This document shows positions 7,937-16,018 of a stretch of 36,839 nucleotides of DNA, piece after piece; positions within the stretch are counted from its first letter, which is position 1; every line of letters starts with the position of its first letter. This stretch comes from CAZMCH01 sp964564735 (GTDB lineage Bacteria; Poribacteria; DTPJ01), in the NCBI GenBank assembly GCA_964564735.1, contig CAZMCH010000035.1:1-36839 (forward strand), in the 5' to 3' direction. The notes below the pieces were generated by a model that saw nothing but the letters and a program-made list of their open reading frames with translations, searched no databases and was not told where the DNA came from. Made by a program: the position numbers and the translations under genes.

Positions 7937-8215
7937 TTACTCCTTGTCAGAAACAGACAAAGAATGGACAATACCAACTATCGCCACATCAACGGGCATT
8001 TCACCATGCTTTGATACAACAGAGGCATCTCCACCCGTAACAGTAAAAACAATCTCTCCATAGCCAGCTTTTGACTCAACATCAACTGCAACAACAGGAA
8101 TGTCAACTTCCTTCATATCATTATCCAAAGGTTGAACCACGCATAATCTTGTTCCAACAAGGCTGTGATGCTTTTGTGTTGCGATAACCGTGCCGATTAT
8201 CTTCCCTAGTTCCAT
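7937..8215 (-). CDS. EutN/CcmL-family BMC-P pentameric shell protein (second)
   Basis: A 92-residue BMC-P shell protein. The N-terminal LGKIIGTVIATQKHHSLVG is the canonical first strand and turn. VVAVDVESKAGYGEIVFTV is the core strand, with a modified glycine loop (KAGYGE for the usual GAGxGE), and VDVAIVGIVHSL is the final strand. It starts 12 bases after the first BMC-P stop, with an AGGGAG ribosome binding site. Successive duplication within the operon, followed by specialisation, is the likely origin. Different BMC-P paralogues may occupy different vertices of one shell. Confidence 0.9.
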   Translation of the reverse strand: MELGKIIGTVIATQKHHSLVGTRLCVVQPLDNDMKEVDIPVVAVDVESKAGYGEIVFTVTGGDASVVSKHGEMPVDVAIVGIVHSLSVSDKE

Positions 8216-8227
8216 AATTCAGACTCC

Positions 8228-8515
8228 CTATTTCTGATATATTATGTTGCCATTAATCTCTAGAACATCAACGATAGCCATGATAACGGAGTCAATAGGC
8301 TTTGATTTGGTTACTTCTGTCATTCTTGCAGAACCACCATGAGCAACCAGCACAACCTCACCAACACCAGCTCCTACTGAATCCATAGCAACTGCATAAC
8401 GATCTTTCGGCTTTCCATCAACACCCAATTCCTGAACGACAAGCAATTTTCCACCAGTCAGCTTTTCGTCTTTTTGTGTTGCAACAACAGTTCCAATAAC
8501 TATTCCAAGAACCAT
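8228..8515 (-). CDS. EutN/CcmL-family BMC-P pentameric shell protein (first)
   Basis: A 95-residue BMC-P shell protein and the most canonical of the three. It has LGIVIGTVVATQKDEKLTGG at the start, then MDSVGAGVGEVVLVAHGGSA (a standard EutN/CcmL pore loop) and IMAIVDVLEING at the end. It starts 20 bases after the aminotransferase stop, with GAAGGA ahead of its ATG. Its position behind an aminotransferase and a dehydrogenase suggests that the shell houses, or is co-regulated with, that chemistry. Confidence 0.92.
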   Translation of the reverse strand: MVLGIVIGTVVATQKDEKLTGGKLLVVQELGVDGKPKDRYAVAMDSVGAGVGEVVLVAHGGSARMTEVTKSKPIDSVIMAIVDVLEINGNIIYQK

Positions 8516-8535
8516 TTTTATCCTTCTTTCGCATA

Positions 8536-9687
8536 TTACGCATTACGTCTAACATGCCTGCAAATGCGTTTAAGAGCCTCTTCCAGATTATCCTCTGACA
8601 CTGCAAAGCAAATCCTTATATAGTCTTTTCCCATTTCACCAAAGGTATCACCGGGAGATACCGCAACCCTTTCTTTTTCCAGAAGCGACATTGTAAATTC
8701 ATGCGAACTCATGCCAGATTGTGAAATATCAATAAGCATATAAATTGCGCCCTGTGGAGAATAAACAAACATATCATTTTCTTTTAATATTTCAACTGCA
8801 ATATCTCTGCGCTTGCGATATGCGTCAACCATAGTTTTTTGGCAATCCTGAGGTCCCGTTAATGCGGATTCCGCTGCCTTTTGTGAGACAGTGCAAGCGC
8901 AAGATACATAAGGCTCTTGAATGTCTGCAATCAATCTTGATAATGAAGGCGAAGCACAAACATAACCGACTCGCCAGCCTGTCATTGCATAGACTTTTGA
9001 AAAGCTGAATATACTCAAAACACGACCTTCTTTATCATAGATTGCAGGGCTGACATGCTCTCCATCAAATATTATCTGATCATAGGTTTCATCTGACATC
9101 AAATAAAGGTCGTATTCAGAAGCGATCTCAACCATCTCTTGTTGAATCGATCTTGGAAAAACTGCACCTGTTGGATTTGATGGACTATTGATAACAAGAA
9201 TCTTGCTTTTGTCAGTTATCAAACTTCGCAAAGCCTTCATATCAGGCAAAAAGCCTTTATCTTTCAACAATGGGTATCTGATTTGCTTCCAGCCATTAAT
9301 AGCAATGATCATGTCATAATCAGGCCAAGATAGATCGGGAATCAATATCTCTTCGTCAGATTCCATCAAAGCCATAAGTGATGTTGCGATTGCACAAACT
9401 CCGCTTGATGTTACGGTTACATTTTCAATGTTTGCATCAATTTTATTATATCGCCTTAACTTGTTGGCTATTGCCATTCGCAGAGAATTTAATCCTGCAT
9501 TAGGGGCATATTTAGTAAATCCATTCTTTGCAGAATAACAGGCAGAATCAACAACATGCTCAGGCGTTGGGAAATCGGGTTCGCCGACTTCCAGGTGAAT
9601 GACACCATCCATTTCCATCGCCATGTGCATTATATCACGAATCTTTGATCTGGGCATCGCCAAAGCGTTTTTTGAAAATGGTTTCAT
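8536..9687 (-). CDS. Class I/II PLP-dependent aminotransferase
   Basis: A 383-residue fold-type I aminotransferase of the AspB/AraT kind, cytoplasmic. SPSNPTGAVF (168-177) is the conserved N-P-T-G loop, and SDETYD (198-203) holds the PLP-contacting Asp and Tyr. SFSKVYAMTGWRVGY has the Schiff-base lysine at 231. The C-terminal IRICFAVSEDNLEEAL carries the substrate-carboxylate arginine. The length is normal. The ATG at 9687 follows the SDR stop by 3 bases, so the two genes are co-transcribed. The amino donor and keto acid cannot be read from sequence. Placement ahead of three BMC-P genes is unusual for this family. Confidence 0.9.
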   Translation of the reverse strand: MKPFSKNALAMPRSKIRDIMHMAMEMDGVIHLEVGEPDFPTPEHVVDSACYSAKNGFTKYAPNAGLNSLRMAIANKLRRYNKIDANIENVTVTSSGVCAIATSLMALMESDEEILIPDLSWPDYDMIIAINGWKQIRYPLLKDKGFLPDMKALRSLITDKSKILVINSPSNPTGAVFPRSIQQEMVEIASEYDLYLMSDETYDQIIFDGEHVSPAIYDKEGRVLSIFSFSKVYAMTGWRVGYVCASPSLSRLIADIQEPYVSCACTVSQKAAESALTGPQDCQKTMVDAYRKRRDIAVEILKENDMFVYSPQGAIYMLIDISQSGMSSHEFTMSLLEKERVAVSPGDTFGEMGKDYIRICFAVSEDNLEEALKRICRHVRRNA

Positions 9688-9690
9688 ATC

Positions 9691-10455
9691 TTAACTTGCC
9701 ATCCATCCGCCATCGACGAATACCACCTGACCTGTAACATAATCAGAAGCATCAGAAGCCAAGAAAACAGCAATACCTTTTAAGTCATCTGGTTCACCCC
9801 ATCTTTGCATGGGTATCCTGCTAAGAATCTTTGCAGACCTTTCTGGGTCATCTTGTAATGGCTGTGTTAATGGTGTTCTGAAATATCCCGGAGCAATGGC
9901 GTTGACGTTTATATTGTATTTTGACCACTCAACAGCCATACATTTTGTAATCTGGGCTATACCGCCCTTCGCTGCTGCATAAGCAACAGCTTTAGGACCG
10001 CCTATCGCACTAAGAAGCGATGCTGTATTGATTATCTTCCCTTTTCCTTGCTTGATCATGACTTTTCCGACAGCTTGCGCACAGAAAAATGCACCTCTTA
10101 TATTTAGATTCATGACTGTATCCCATGCTTCTTCTGTAACATCCTCAATATTCTGCCTTATTGTTGTGCCTGCATTATTGATGAGAATATCAATCTTGCC
10201 AAATTTATCAAGCGTTTTCTGGACGACATCATCAATCTGCTTTGTATCTGTCATATCAGCACTTATAGGAAGGGCTTTTCTTCCAAGTGATTTTATTTCA
10301 TCGGCAACTTTTATAAGATCAGGCATACCACGACTTATAATGGCTAGATCAGCACCAGCTTCTGCAAGTCCAAGCGCCATTGATCTTCCTAGTCCTTTGC
10401 TTGCGCCTGTAACAATACCGACTTTGCCATTTAGGCTCATCTTGTCTAAAATCAT
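9691..10455 (-). CDS. SDR oxidoreductase, KduD/gluconate 5-dehydrogenase-like
   Basis: A 254-residue classical short-chain dehydrogenase. The start at 10455 is chosen because AGGAGA (10461-10466) sits 5 bases upstream; a longer reading to 10497 has no ribosome binding site. TGASKGLG (16-23) binds the nucleotide and NNAG (93-96) stabilises the core. Catalysis uses Ser146/149, Tyr159 and Lys163 (YAAAK). The overall pattern (GYFRTPLTQPL, PMQRWGEPDDL, DYVTGQVVFVDGGW) matches 2-keto-3-deoxygluconate or gluconate 5-dehydrogenases of sugar-acid breakdown, but SDR substrate calls are weak. It is first in a five-gene operon with the aminotransferase and three shell proteins. Confidence 0.87.
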   Translation of the reverse strand: MILDKMSLNGKVGIVTGASKGLGRSMALGLAEAGADLAIISRGMPDLIKVADEIKSLGRKALPISADMTDTKQIDDVVQKTLDKFGKIDILINNAGTTIRQNIEDVTEEAWDTVMNLNIRGAFFCAQAVGKVMIKQGKGKIINTASLLSAIGGPKAVAYAAAKGGIAQITKCMAVEWSKYNINVNAIAPGYFRTPLTQPLQDDPERSAKILSRIPMQRWGEPDDLKGIAVFLASDASDYVTGQVVFVDGGWMAS

Positions 10456-10519
10456 CTCTATCTCCTGTAAAGAAATTTGAAAATCATCTATTCGCAATAC
10501 CTAATAGCTCATATTTATT

Positions 10520-11245
10520 TTATGATGGGATAAATATAGCTATTAGACTAACTTTGGAATTCTGATCATAGGAAAATCCTATGCCTTCTATATACCAATG
10601 TGAAAATGTTTCTTCATCAATATCGTCTGGTTCGCCGAATTCGTTTTTTACGCTGGTGATAGTACTACCAATGCCATTTCCGCCATTAGTAGCAGATTTA
10701 TTGGGTTTTACTGCGAATATTCCTTCAACAAGCCCTCTGTTATTAAAAACAAGAACAATTCCAAAGTCCTCATAAAAGCTGTATGTATAAGGGTTTTCGA
10801 ATTCCTTTTCACCTTCACCGTATATTGATTCAATATTGTCAATTGTATCCCCAATTTTAAAGCCTGCTATTTGTTTTCCGGGTATAATAAGCCCTTCTGT
10901 CTCTTTTTGTTGTTTCTGTGTTACAGTAACATCTAAACTACTTATAGAAAATTCCTTTCCATCACTGACATTTACCTTAACTGAGTATTTTCCCGGAACA
11001 ACAGGAGCAGTCCATTTTACAGTAGCACCAGTGCCATTTATAGTTCCAGCACTCGGTTGGTATATGTAGGTCAAAGCATCACCATCTTCGTCTGTTGCTA
11101 GAACCGTAATGGTTGTTTCTCCGCCAACTTCAACAGTATTTGGATTTGCCTGAAATATATGAATTACAGGAAGGGAGTTATCTTCCTTTGCGCATCCATT
11201 AAGAATAATAATGAGAAATGCTAAAAGGATAATCACTTTTTTCAT
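10520..11245 (-). CDS. Lipoprotein with Ig-like domain and duplicated C-terminal motif
   Basis: A 241-residue predicted lipoprotein. The signal peptide ends in LNGC (Cys18), a clear lipobox, so it is membrane-anchored in the periplasm or outer membrane. Residues about 25-110 form a cadherin/PKD-like beta domain (VEVGGETTITVLATDEDGDA, SVKVNVSDG). After a Gln/Lys linker, residues about 118-241 contain two similar segments of about 55 residues. Each opens with G-IGxTIxx(I/V) and has (Y/F)GE; the first begins GFKIGDTIDNIESIYGE and the second GIGSTITSVKNEFGEPD. Function is unknown; it could bind peptidoglycan or a polysaccharide. GGGAGG at 11255-11260 precedes the ATG. The upstream neighbour is the giant NHL protein. 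Confidence 0.8.
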   Translation of the reverse strand: MKKVIILLAFLIIILNGCAKEDNSLPVIHIFQANPNTVEVGGETTITVLATDEDGDALTYIYQPSAGTINGTGATVKWTAPVVPGKYSVKVNVSDGKEFSISSLDVTVTQKQQKETEGLIIPGKQIAGFKIGDTIDNIESIYGEGEKEFENPYTYSFYEDFGIVLVFNNRGLVEGIFAVKPNKSATNGGNGIGSTITSVKNEFGEPDDIDEETFSHWYIEGIGFSYDQNSKVSLIAIFIPS

Positions 11246-11293
11246 AGAAAAAAACCTCCCAAAATTGTCAGAAAGATAAATTTGATTTATATA

Positions 11294-14200
11294 TTACAAG
11301 CTTTTTTTGCCAAAATTCTCAATAACAATTTCAGTATCCAGATTATCTACTTTTTTATCTCTATTGACATCTGGATTATGATCTAATGGGTAATTTTCCT
11401 TCCCAAAATATAAATTAACAAGAATAACGTCAAGAATATTCACTATTCCATCTCTATTAACGTCCCAGCGATCATTTATAGCTTCTACATCTATTTCTAT
11501 TGTTGCGGTTTCGCTATTAGCTTTTCCATCATTAACAAGGAATGTGAAACTGTCAACTCCCGTAAAATATCCATTTGGCTCATATTTCAATTTTGGTGGC
11601 GTTCCGCTGATTTTTCCATTAGTCGGTTGGGTTACTATTGTAAATGCTAATTTATCATTATTAGGGTCTGTTCCTGTAAGTATAAATTCAACTGGAGTTA
11701 TTTCATTAGTTTTGAATATTTGGCTTATAGCAGTTGGTGGATCATTGGTTTTATTAACCTTGATTGCTACCTTCGCAGGTTCACTTTTAAGACTGCCATC
11801 GCTAACAATGAAAGTAAAGACATCCTCTCCGTTAAAGTTTGCCTTCGGCGTATATATCAAGTTGGGCATGTCTCCTGCAAGAGTTCCATTAGTTGGCTGA
11901 TCTATAATTTGATAATTAAGTTCATCTCCGTCAATATCATTTCCAATAAGTGTAATTTTTATTGGAATGTCCTGATCTGTTAATACAGATTGCCCTTGTG
12001 CAACAGGCGGATCGTTAACTGGTTCAACTATGATAGTTATTTTGCCCTGTTCACTTTTTAATTTGCCATCATTTGCAATAAAGGTGAAGGAATCTTCACC
12101 ATCAAAGTTTTTATTTGGCTTATATGTTAGCTGTGGTGGATTTCCTGTAAGAGAACCATTTGAAGGCTTAGTTATAATCTCAAAAGAGAGTTTATCGTTT
12201 TCTGGGTCTTTGCCTGTCAATGTTATTTTAACTTCTGAGTTTTCATTGACTTTAAAGGTGTTTGATTCAGCAATAGGTGGATCATTGACAGCAATTACCC
12301 TAATATTTACAGTGCCGGGACTGCTTTCTGCTTCTCCATCACTAGCGATAAATGTAAAACTATCATTTCCGTTAAAATCCCTATTCGGTGTATAAATAAT
12401 CTCTTTATCTGTTTCTGTGATAGTTCCATTTTTTGGTTGGGTGACAATTTTGAAAGTTAATGGGTCTTTATCTGCGTCAGTTCCTGCCAATGTGATACTT
12501 ACTGGCGTATCTTCATTGGTAGTAATTGATTGTGAATTTGCAAAAGGGGCATCATTGACTTTTTTAACTATTATCGTTACTGTTGCTGGTTCGCTATCTA
12601 CATTACTATCATTGACAACAAATATAAGCGTGTCTGTCCCAAAAAAACCAAAGTGTGGTTTGTATTGAAGATTTGGTGGGTCACCACTGATATATCCATT
12701 TGTTGGGTATCTTGTTATTCTATAAGTAAGAGGGTCTGACTCCATATCTTTTCCAACCAAAGTGATATTGATTGCGGTATCTTCGTTTGTTGTTAATTCT
12801 TGTGAATTAGCAATCGGAGGATCGTTAATTAGTTTTACTTTTATTGTTATTTTAGCGATATTGCTATCTAATAATCCATCATTGGCAATAAATGTAAATG
12901 AATCATCACCAAAGAAGTTTGGATTAGGTATATATTCAATATTAGGCTCTATTCCCTGCAATTTGCCATTTGAAGGATTACCAACGATTTTATATGTAAG
13001 TTTATCACCATCAGGGTCGCTTCCAGAAAGGGTAATTTTGAGAATTATATCCTCGTCTATTTCCAAAGATTGTGGATTTGCAACGGGAGGATCATTAACA
13101 GGTTCAACAATGATTGTCACTGTTGCGGGATCACTCTTTAAAAAGGCATCTTGGGCTGTAAAAGTGAAGCTATCTGTCCCATAAAAGTCTTTATTGGGCG
13201 TATATATCAAATAAGGAGCTTTACTTGACAAAACACCATTTTTTGGCTTTTCAACAACCTCAAAGCCAAGTGTCTGTATTTGTGCATCAATATCTGTGGC
13301 TGTTAATGTAATTCTAACAAAGGTGTCCTCTTGGGTTGTTACCTGCTGTGAATGTGCTATTGGTTTATCATTAACAGGATTTACAGTTATATCAATAGTT
13401 GCCTTTTGGCTTGTTAAGACTCCGTCACTAACTGTAAATTTTATTTCATCTTTGCCATTAAAATCAGGTGCTGGAGTATAGATAATATTCGGCAGAGCTC
13501 CTGTAATAGTGCCATTTTTCGGTCTATCTGTGATTGTAAAAGTAATTGGCTTTCCTTCGGGGTCTTTTCCTGTTAGAGTAATCTGTGCAAAAGAGTCTTC
13601 ATCAAGCGTTATAGAAGCAGAATCAGCAATTGGAGGGTCATCTACTGGAATAATTGTTATATTTACTGTGGCTTGAGGGCTATTTGATGTTCCGTCATTT
13701 GATACATAAGTGAAACTATCCACACCATTGAAATCAGGATTAGGTGTATATGTGACATTTGGCAGAGTCCCAGAGAGCGTTCCATTTTGAGGATTATTAA
13801 TTATTTTGAATGTTAATGGATCATTATCAGGATCACTTCCCGTAAGAATAATATCCACTGGTTTATCTTCATCTGTTGTAACAGATTTTGAATCCGCAAA
13901 AGGAGCATCGTTTAAGGCGCCGATTGTGATCTGGATTATTGCAGGTGTGCTGTCAGCATATCCATCAGACGCAACGAAAATTATGGTATCTTCGCCAGTA
14001 AAATCTGGATTGGGTGTATAAATTAAGTTGGGTATATTGCCAGTTAATTTCCCATTTTTTGGTTGGCTTGTAATTCGGAATGTTACAAAACTTCCGTCAG
14101 GGTCTCTTCCTGTTAATGCGAACTCAATGGGTGTATCCTCAAAGCCAACTAAAACTTTGGGATTTGCGATAGGTGGTATATTTCCTGCAGCACGAGTATA

Positions 14201-15973
14201 TACCTTTATACACTGATTGCCTGTATCAGCGATATAAACTGTCGAACCAGAGGCATCAACAACTACATCATAAGGAGCTCGAAGCAAACCTATAGCATCA
14301 CCTTCTGCCCCCCATTTGCCAAGAAATTGCCCATTTGAGTTGAATTTTTGTATTCTATTATTGCCCGTATCTGCGACATAAACATTTCCAGCATTATCCG
14401 TTTCTAAACCCCATGGTGTCCAAAAATGTCCGTCACCAGTTCCAATTGAGTTTCCAAGTCTGCCCCATTTACCAAGAAAAGCCCCTCCTGATGTGAATTT
14501 CTGGATACGATGGTTATCTGTATCGGCAACATAGACAAATCCCTGTTGATCAACTGCGACTCCTCTTGGGCTAGAAAGATCCCCATCTGCACCGCCTAAT
14601 TTACCCCACTTTGTAATAAAACCTCCATTTGAGTCGAATTTTTGTATTCTATGATTAAACCAATCTGCGACATAGACATTGCTAGATTGATCTACTGCTA
14701 TACCAAATGGAGACATAAATTGACCGTCAGCAGTTCCCGATATCCCCCATTTTGTAAGAAAACTTCCATTTGCACTAAACTTTTGAACTCTGCAGTTTCC
14801 TAGATCGGTAACATAAACATTTCCATTTTTATCAATTGCAATACCAGATGGAAAAGAAAATTGCCCGTCACCTGAACCTTTCGAACCCCATTGGGATACA
14901 TAAAACCCGCCTTGACTTATTTTCTGGATACGATGGTTATTTGTGTCTGCAACATAAATATTGCCATTTGGGTCCATAGCGATACTTTTTGGCATAATAA
15001 ACTGACCATTACCAGAACCACTTATACCCAACCTTCTAACAAATCCACCATTTGAATCTAATACTTGTATGCGATTGTTGCCCCAATCAGCGATACATAT
15101 ATCACCATAGGGAGATATTTCTATACCTCTTGGATTATTGAATTGAGCGTCACCGACACCAAGAGAACCCCAAACAGCAAGGAAGTTGCCTTCTGAATCA
15201 AATTTCTGGATTCTACTGTTTCTTGTATCTGCTACATATACATTATTGTCTTTGTCTGTTGCAACGCCGCGAGGTCCTATAAACTCACCATTTTTGAAGC
15301 CTTGTTTGCCCCAATTTTTTAGGAATTTACCGCTTGGGTCAAATTTTTGAATACGACCATTCCAAGCATCTGCTAAATAAACATTGCCTTCTGAATCAAC
15401 TGCTATCCCTTCTGGATAAGGAGTTTGTCCGTCTGATGTGCCATTAGAACCCCACTTTAATAGGAATCTTCCATTTGAATCAAATTTCTGTATTCGATTG
15501 TTATCGGTGTCTGCAACGTAAATATTTCCCTGATTGTCAATTGCTATGCCAGTTGGTCTTATAAGTTCGCCATCACCAGAACCACGTTTGGCAAATTTCA
15601 TAATAAAATCGCCATTTGACGAGAATTTTTGAATGCGATGATTATCTGAATCAACGACATAAACATATCCTAGTTTATCAACAACTGCACCCCAAGGTTT
15701 TTGAAATTGACCGTCATTAACCCCCCATGTCCCCCAAGATGCTATAAGATCACCAAATCTGCTAAATTTCTGAACACGATGATTATTTGTATCTGTAACA
15801 TATATGTTCCCCGAACCGTCAACAGCAAGATCATAGGGATTATCAAAACCAGGTCCATCTGGAATTGAGCGTAGATAAACATATCTATCTTGCCCTAATG
15901 ATGCGTGTGGATAAATTAAAACAAGCAATATCAAGCTTGCCTTTACGAATTGAAAAGTAACAATTCTCTTCAT
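11294..15973 (-). CDS. Giant secreted NHL-propeller / tandem-95 repeat / dockerin protein
   Basis: About 1,559 residues. The ATG at 15973 has AAGGAG (15979-15984) 5 bases upstream. A Sec signal peptide ends near ASLGQ. It is followed by 12 NHL repeats (about 40-605) of the form GNIYVADTxNNRIQKFxSNG, enough for two six-bladed propellers. Next come 10 cadherin-like repeats of about 90 residues (about 610-1500), each starting NDPPxAxxxxxxxxED and containing LTGxDPDxD and DSFTFxxxDG, as in large adhesins. The last 60 residues are dockerin-like: two calcium loops, DVNRDGIVNILD and DVNRDKKVDNLD, each followed by a hydrophobic helix. The likely role is a calcium-stabilised cell-surface or extracellular adhesin/scaffold, with the dockerin either a cohesin ligand or an anchoring tag. 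It lies just after an ABC permease gene and before a lipoprotein gene. Confidence 0.92.
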   Translation of the reverse strand: MKRIVTFQFVKASLILLVLIYPHASLGQDRYVYLRSIPDGPGFDNPYDLAVDGSGNIYVTDTNNHRVQKFSRFGDLIASWGTWGVNDGQFQKPWGAVVDKLGYVYVVDSDNHRIQKFSSNGDFIMKFAKRGSGDGELIRPTGIAIDNQGNIYVADTDNNRIQKFDSNGRFLLKWGSNGTSDGQTPYPEGIAVDSEGNVYLADAWNGRIQKFDPSGKFLKNWGKQGFKNGEFIGPRGVATDKDNNVYVADTRNSRIQKFDSEGNFLAVWGSLGVGDAQFNNPRGIEISPYGDICIADWGNNRIQVLDSNGGFVRRLGISGSGNGQFIMPKSIAMDPNGNIYVADTNNHRIQKISQGGFYVSQWGSKGSGDGQFSFPSGIAIDKNGNVYVTDLGNCRVQKFSANGSFLTKWGISGTADGQFMSPFGIAVDQSSNVYVADWFNHRIQKFDSNGGFITKWGKLGGADGDLSSPRGVAVDQQGFVYVADTDNHRIQKFTSGGAFLGKWGRLGNSIGTGDGHFWTPWGLETDNAGNVYVADTGNNRIQKFNSNGQFLGKWGAEGDAIGLLRAPYDVVVDASGSTVYIADTGNQCIKVYTRAAGNIPPIANPKVLVGFEDTPIEFALTGRDPDGSFVTFRITSQPKNGKLTGNIPNLIYTPNPDFTGEDTIIFVASDGYADSTPAIIQITIGALNDAPFADSKSVTTDEDKPVDIILTGSDPDNDPLTFKIINNPQNGTLSGTLPNVTYTPNPDFNGVDSFTYVSNDGTSNSPQATVNITIIPVDDPPIADSASITLDEDSFAQITLTGKDPEGKPITFTITDRPKNGTITGALPNIIYTPAPDFNGKDEIKFTVSDGVLTSQKATIDITVNPVNDKPIAHSQQVTTQEDTFVRITLTATDIDAQIQTLGFEVVEKPKNGVLSSKAPYLIYTPNKDFYGTDSFTFTAQDAFLKSDPATVTIIVEPVNDPPVANPQSLEIDEDIILKITLSGSDPDGDKLTYKIVGNPSNGKLQGIEPNIEYIPNPNFFGDDSFTFIANDGLLDSNIAKITIKVKLINDPPIANSQELTTNEDTAINITLVGKDMESDPLTYRITRYPTNGYISGDPPNLQYKPHFGFFGTDTLIFVVNDSNVDSEPATVTIIVKKVNDAPFANSQSITTNEDTPVSITLAGTDADKDPLTFKIVTQPKNGTITETDKEIIYTPNRDFNGNDSFTFIASDGEAESSPGTVNIRVIAVNDPPIAESNTFKVNENSEVKITLTGKDPENDKLSFEIITKPSNGSLTGNPPQLTYKPNKNFDGEDSFTFIANDGKLKSEQGKITIIVEPVNDPPVAQGQSVLTDQDIPIKITLIGNDIDGDELNYQIIDQPTNGTLAGDMPNLIYTPKANFNGEDVFTFIVSDGSLKSEPAKVAIKVNKTNDPPTAISQIFKTNEITPVEFILTGTDPNNDKLAFTIVTQPTNGKISGTPPKLKYEPNGYFTGVDSFTFLVNDGKANSETATIEIDVEAINDRWDVNRDGIVNILDVILVNLYFGKENYPLDHNPDVNRDKKVDNLDTEIVIENFGKKSL

Positions 15974-16018
15974 TTTCACTCCTTGCTATAAATTTATAAA
16001 TAAATGATATAATAACAA

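Noticed and set aside
10028..10480. A 150-codon plus-strand frame opposite the SDR gene
   Set aside because: Antisense to a complete SDR with catalytic motifs; its own product is low-complexity and shows no family pattern.
11544..14216. Plus-strand open frames of 60-140 codons across the giant NHL/tandem-repeat gene
   Set aside because: They recur with the period of the repeats, lack ribosome binding sites and are antisense shadows of the minus-strand gene.
11294..15973. Regularly spaced repeats that could suggest a CRISPR array
   Set aside because: The periodicity is that of protein NHL and cadherin-like repeats in one open frame, with degenerate DNA and no identical direct repeats or spacers.
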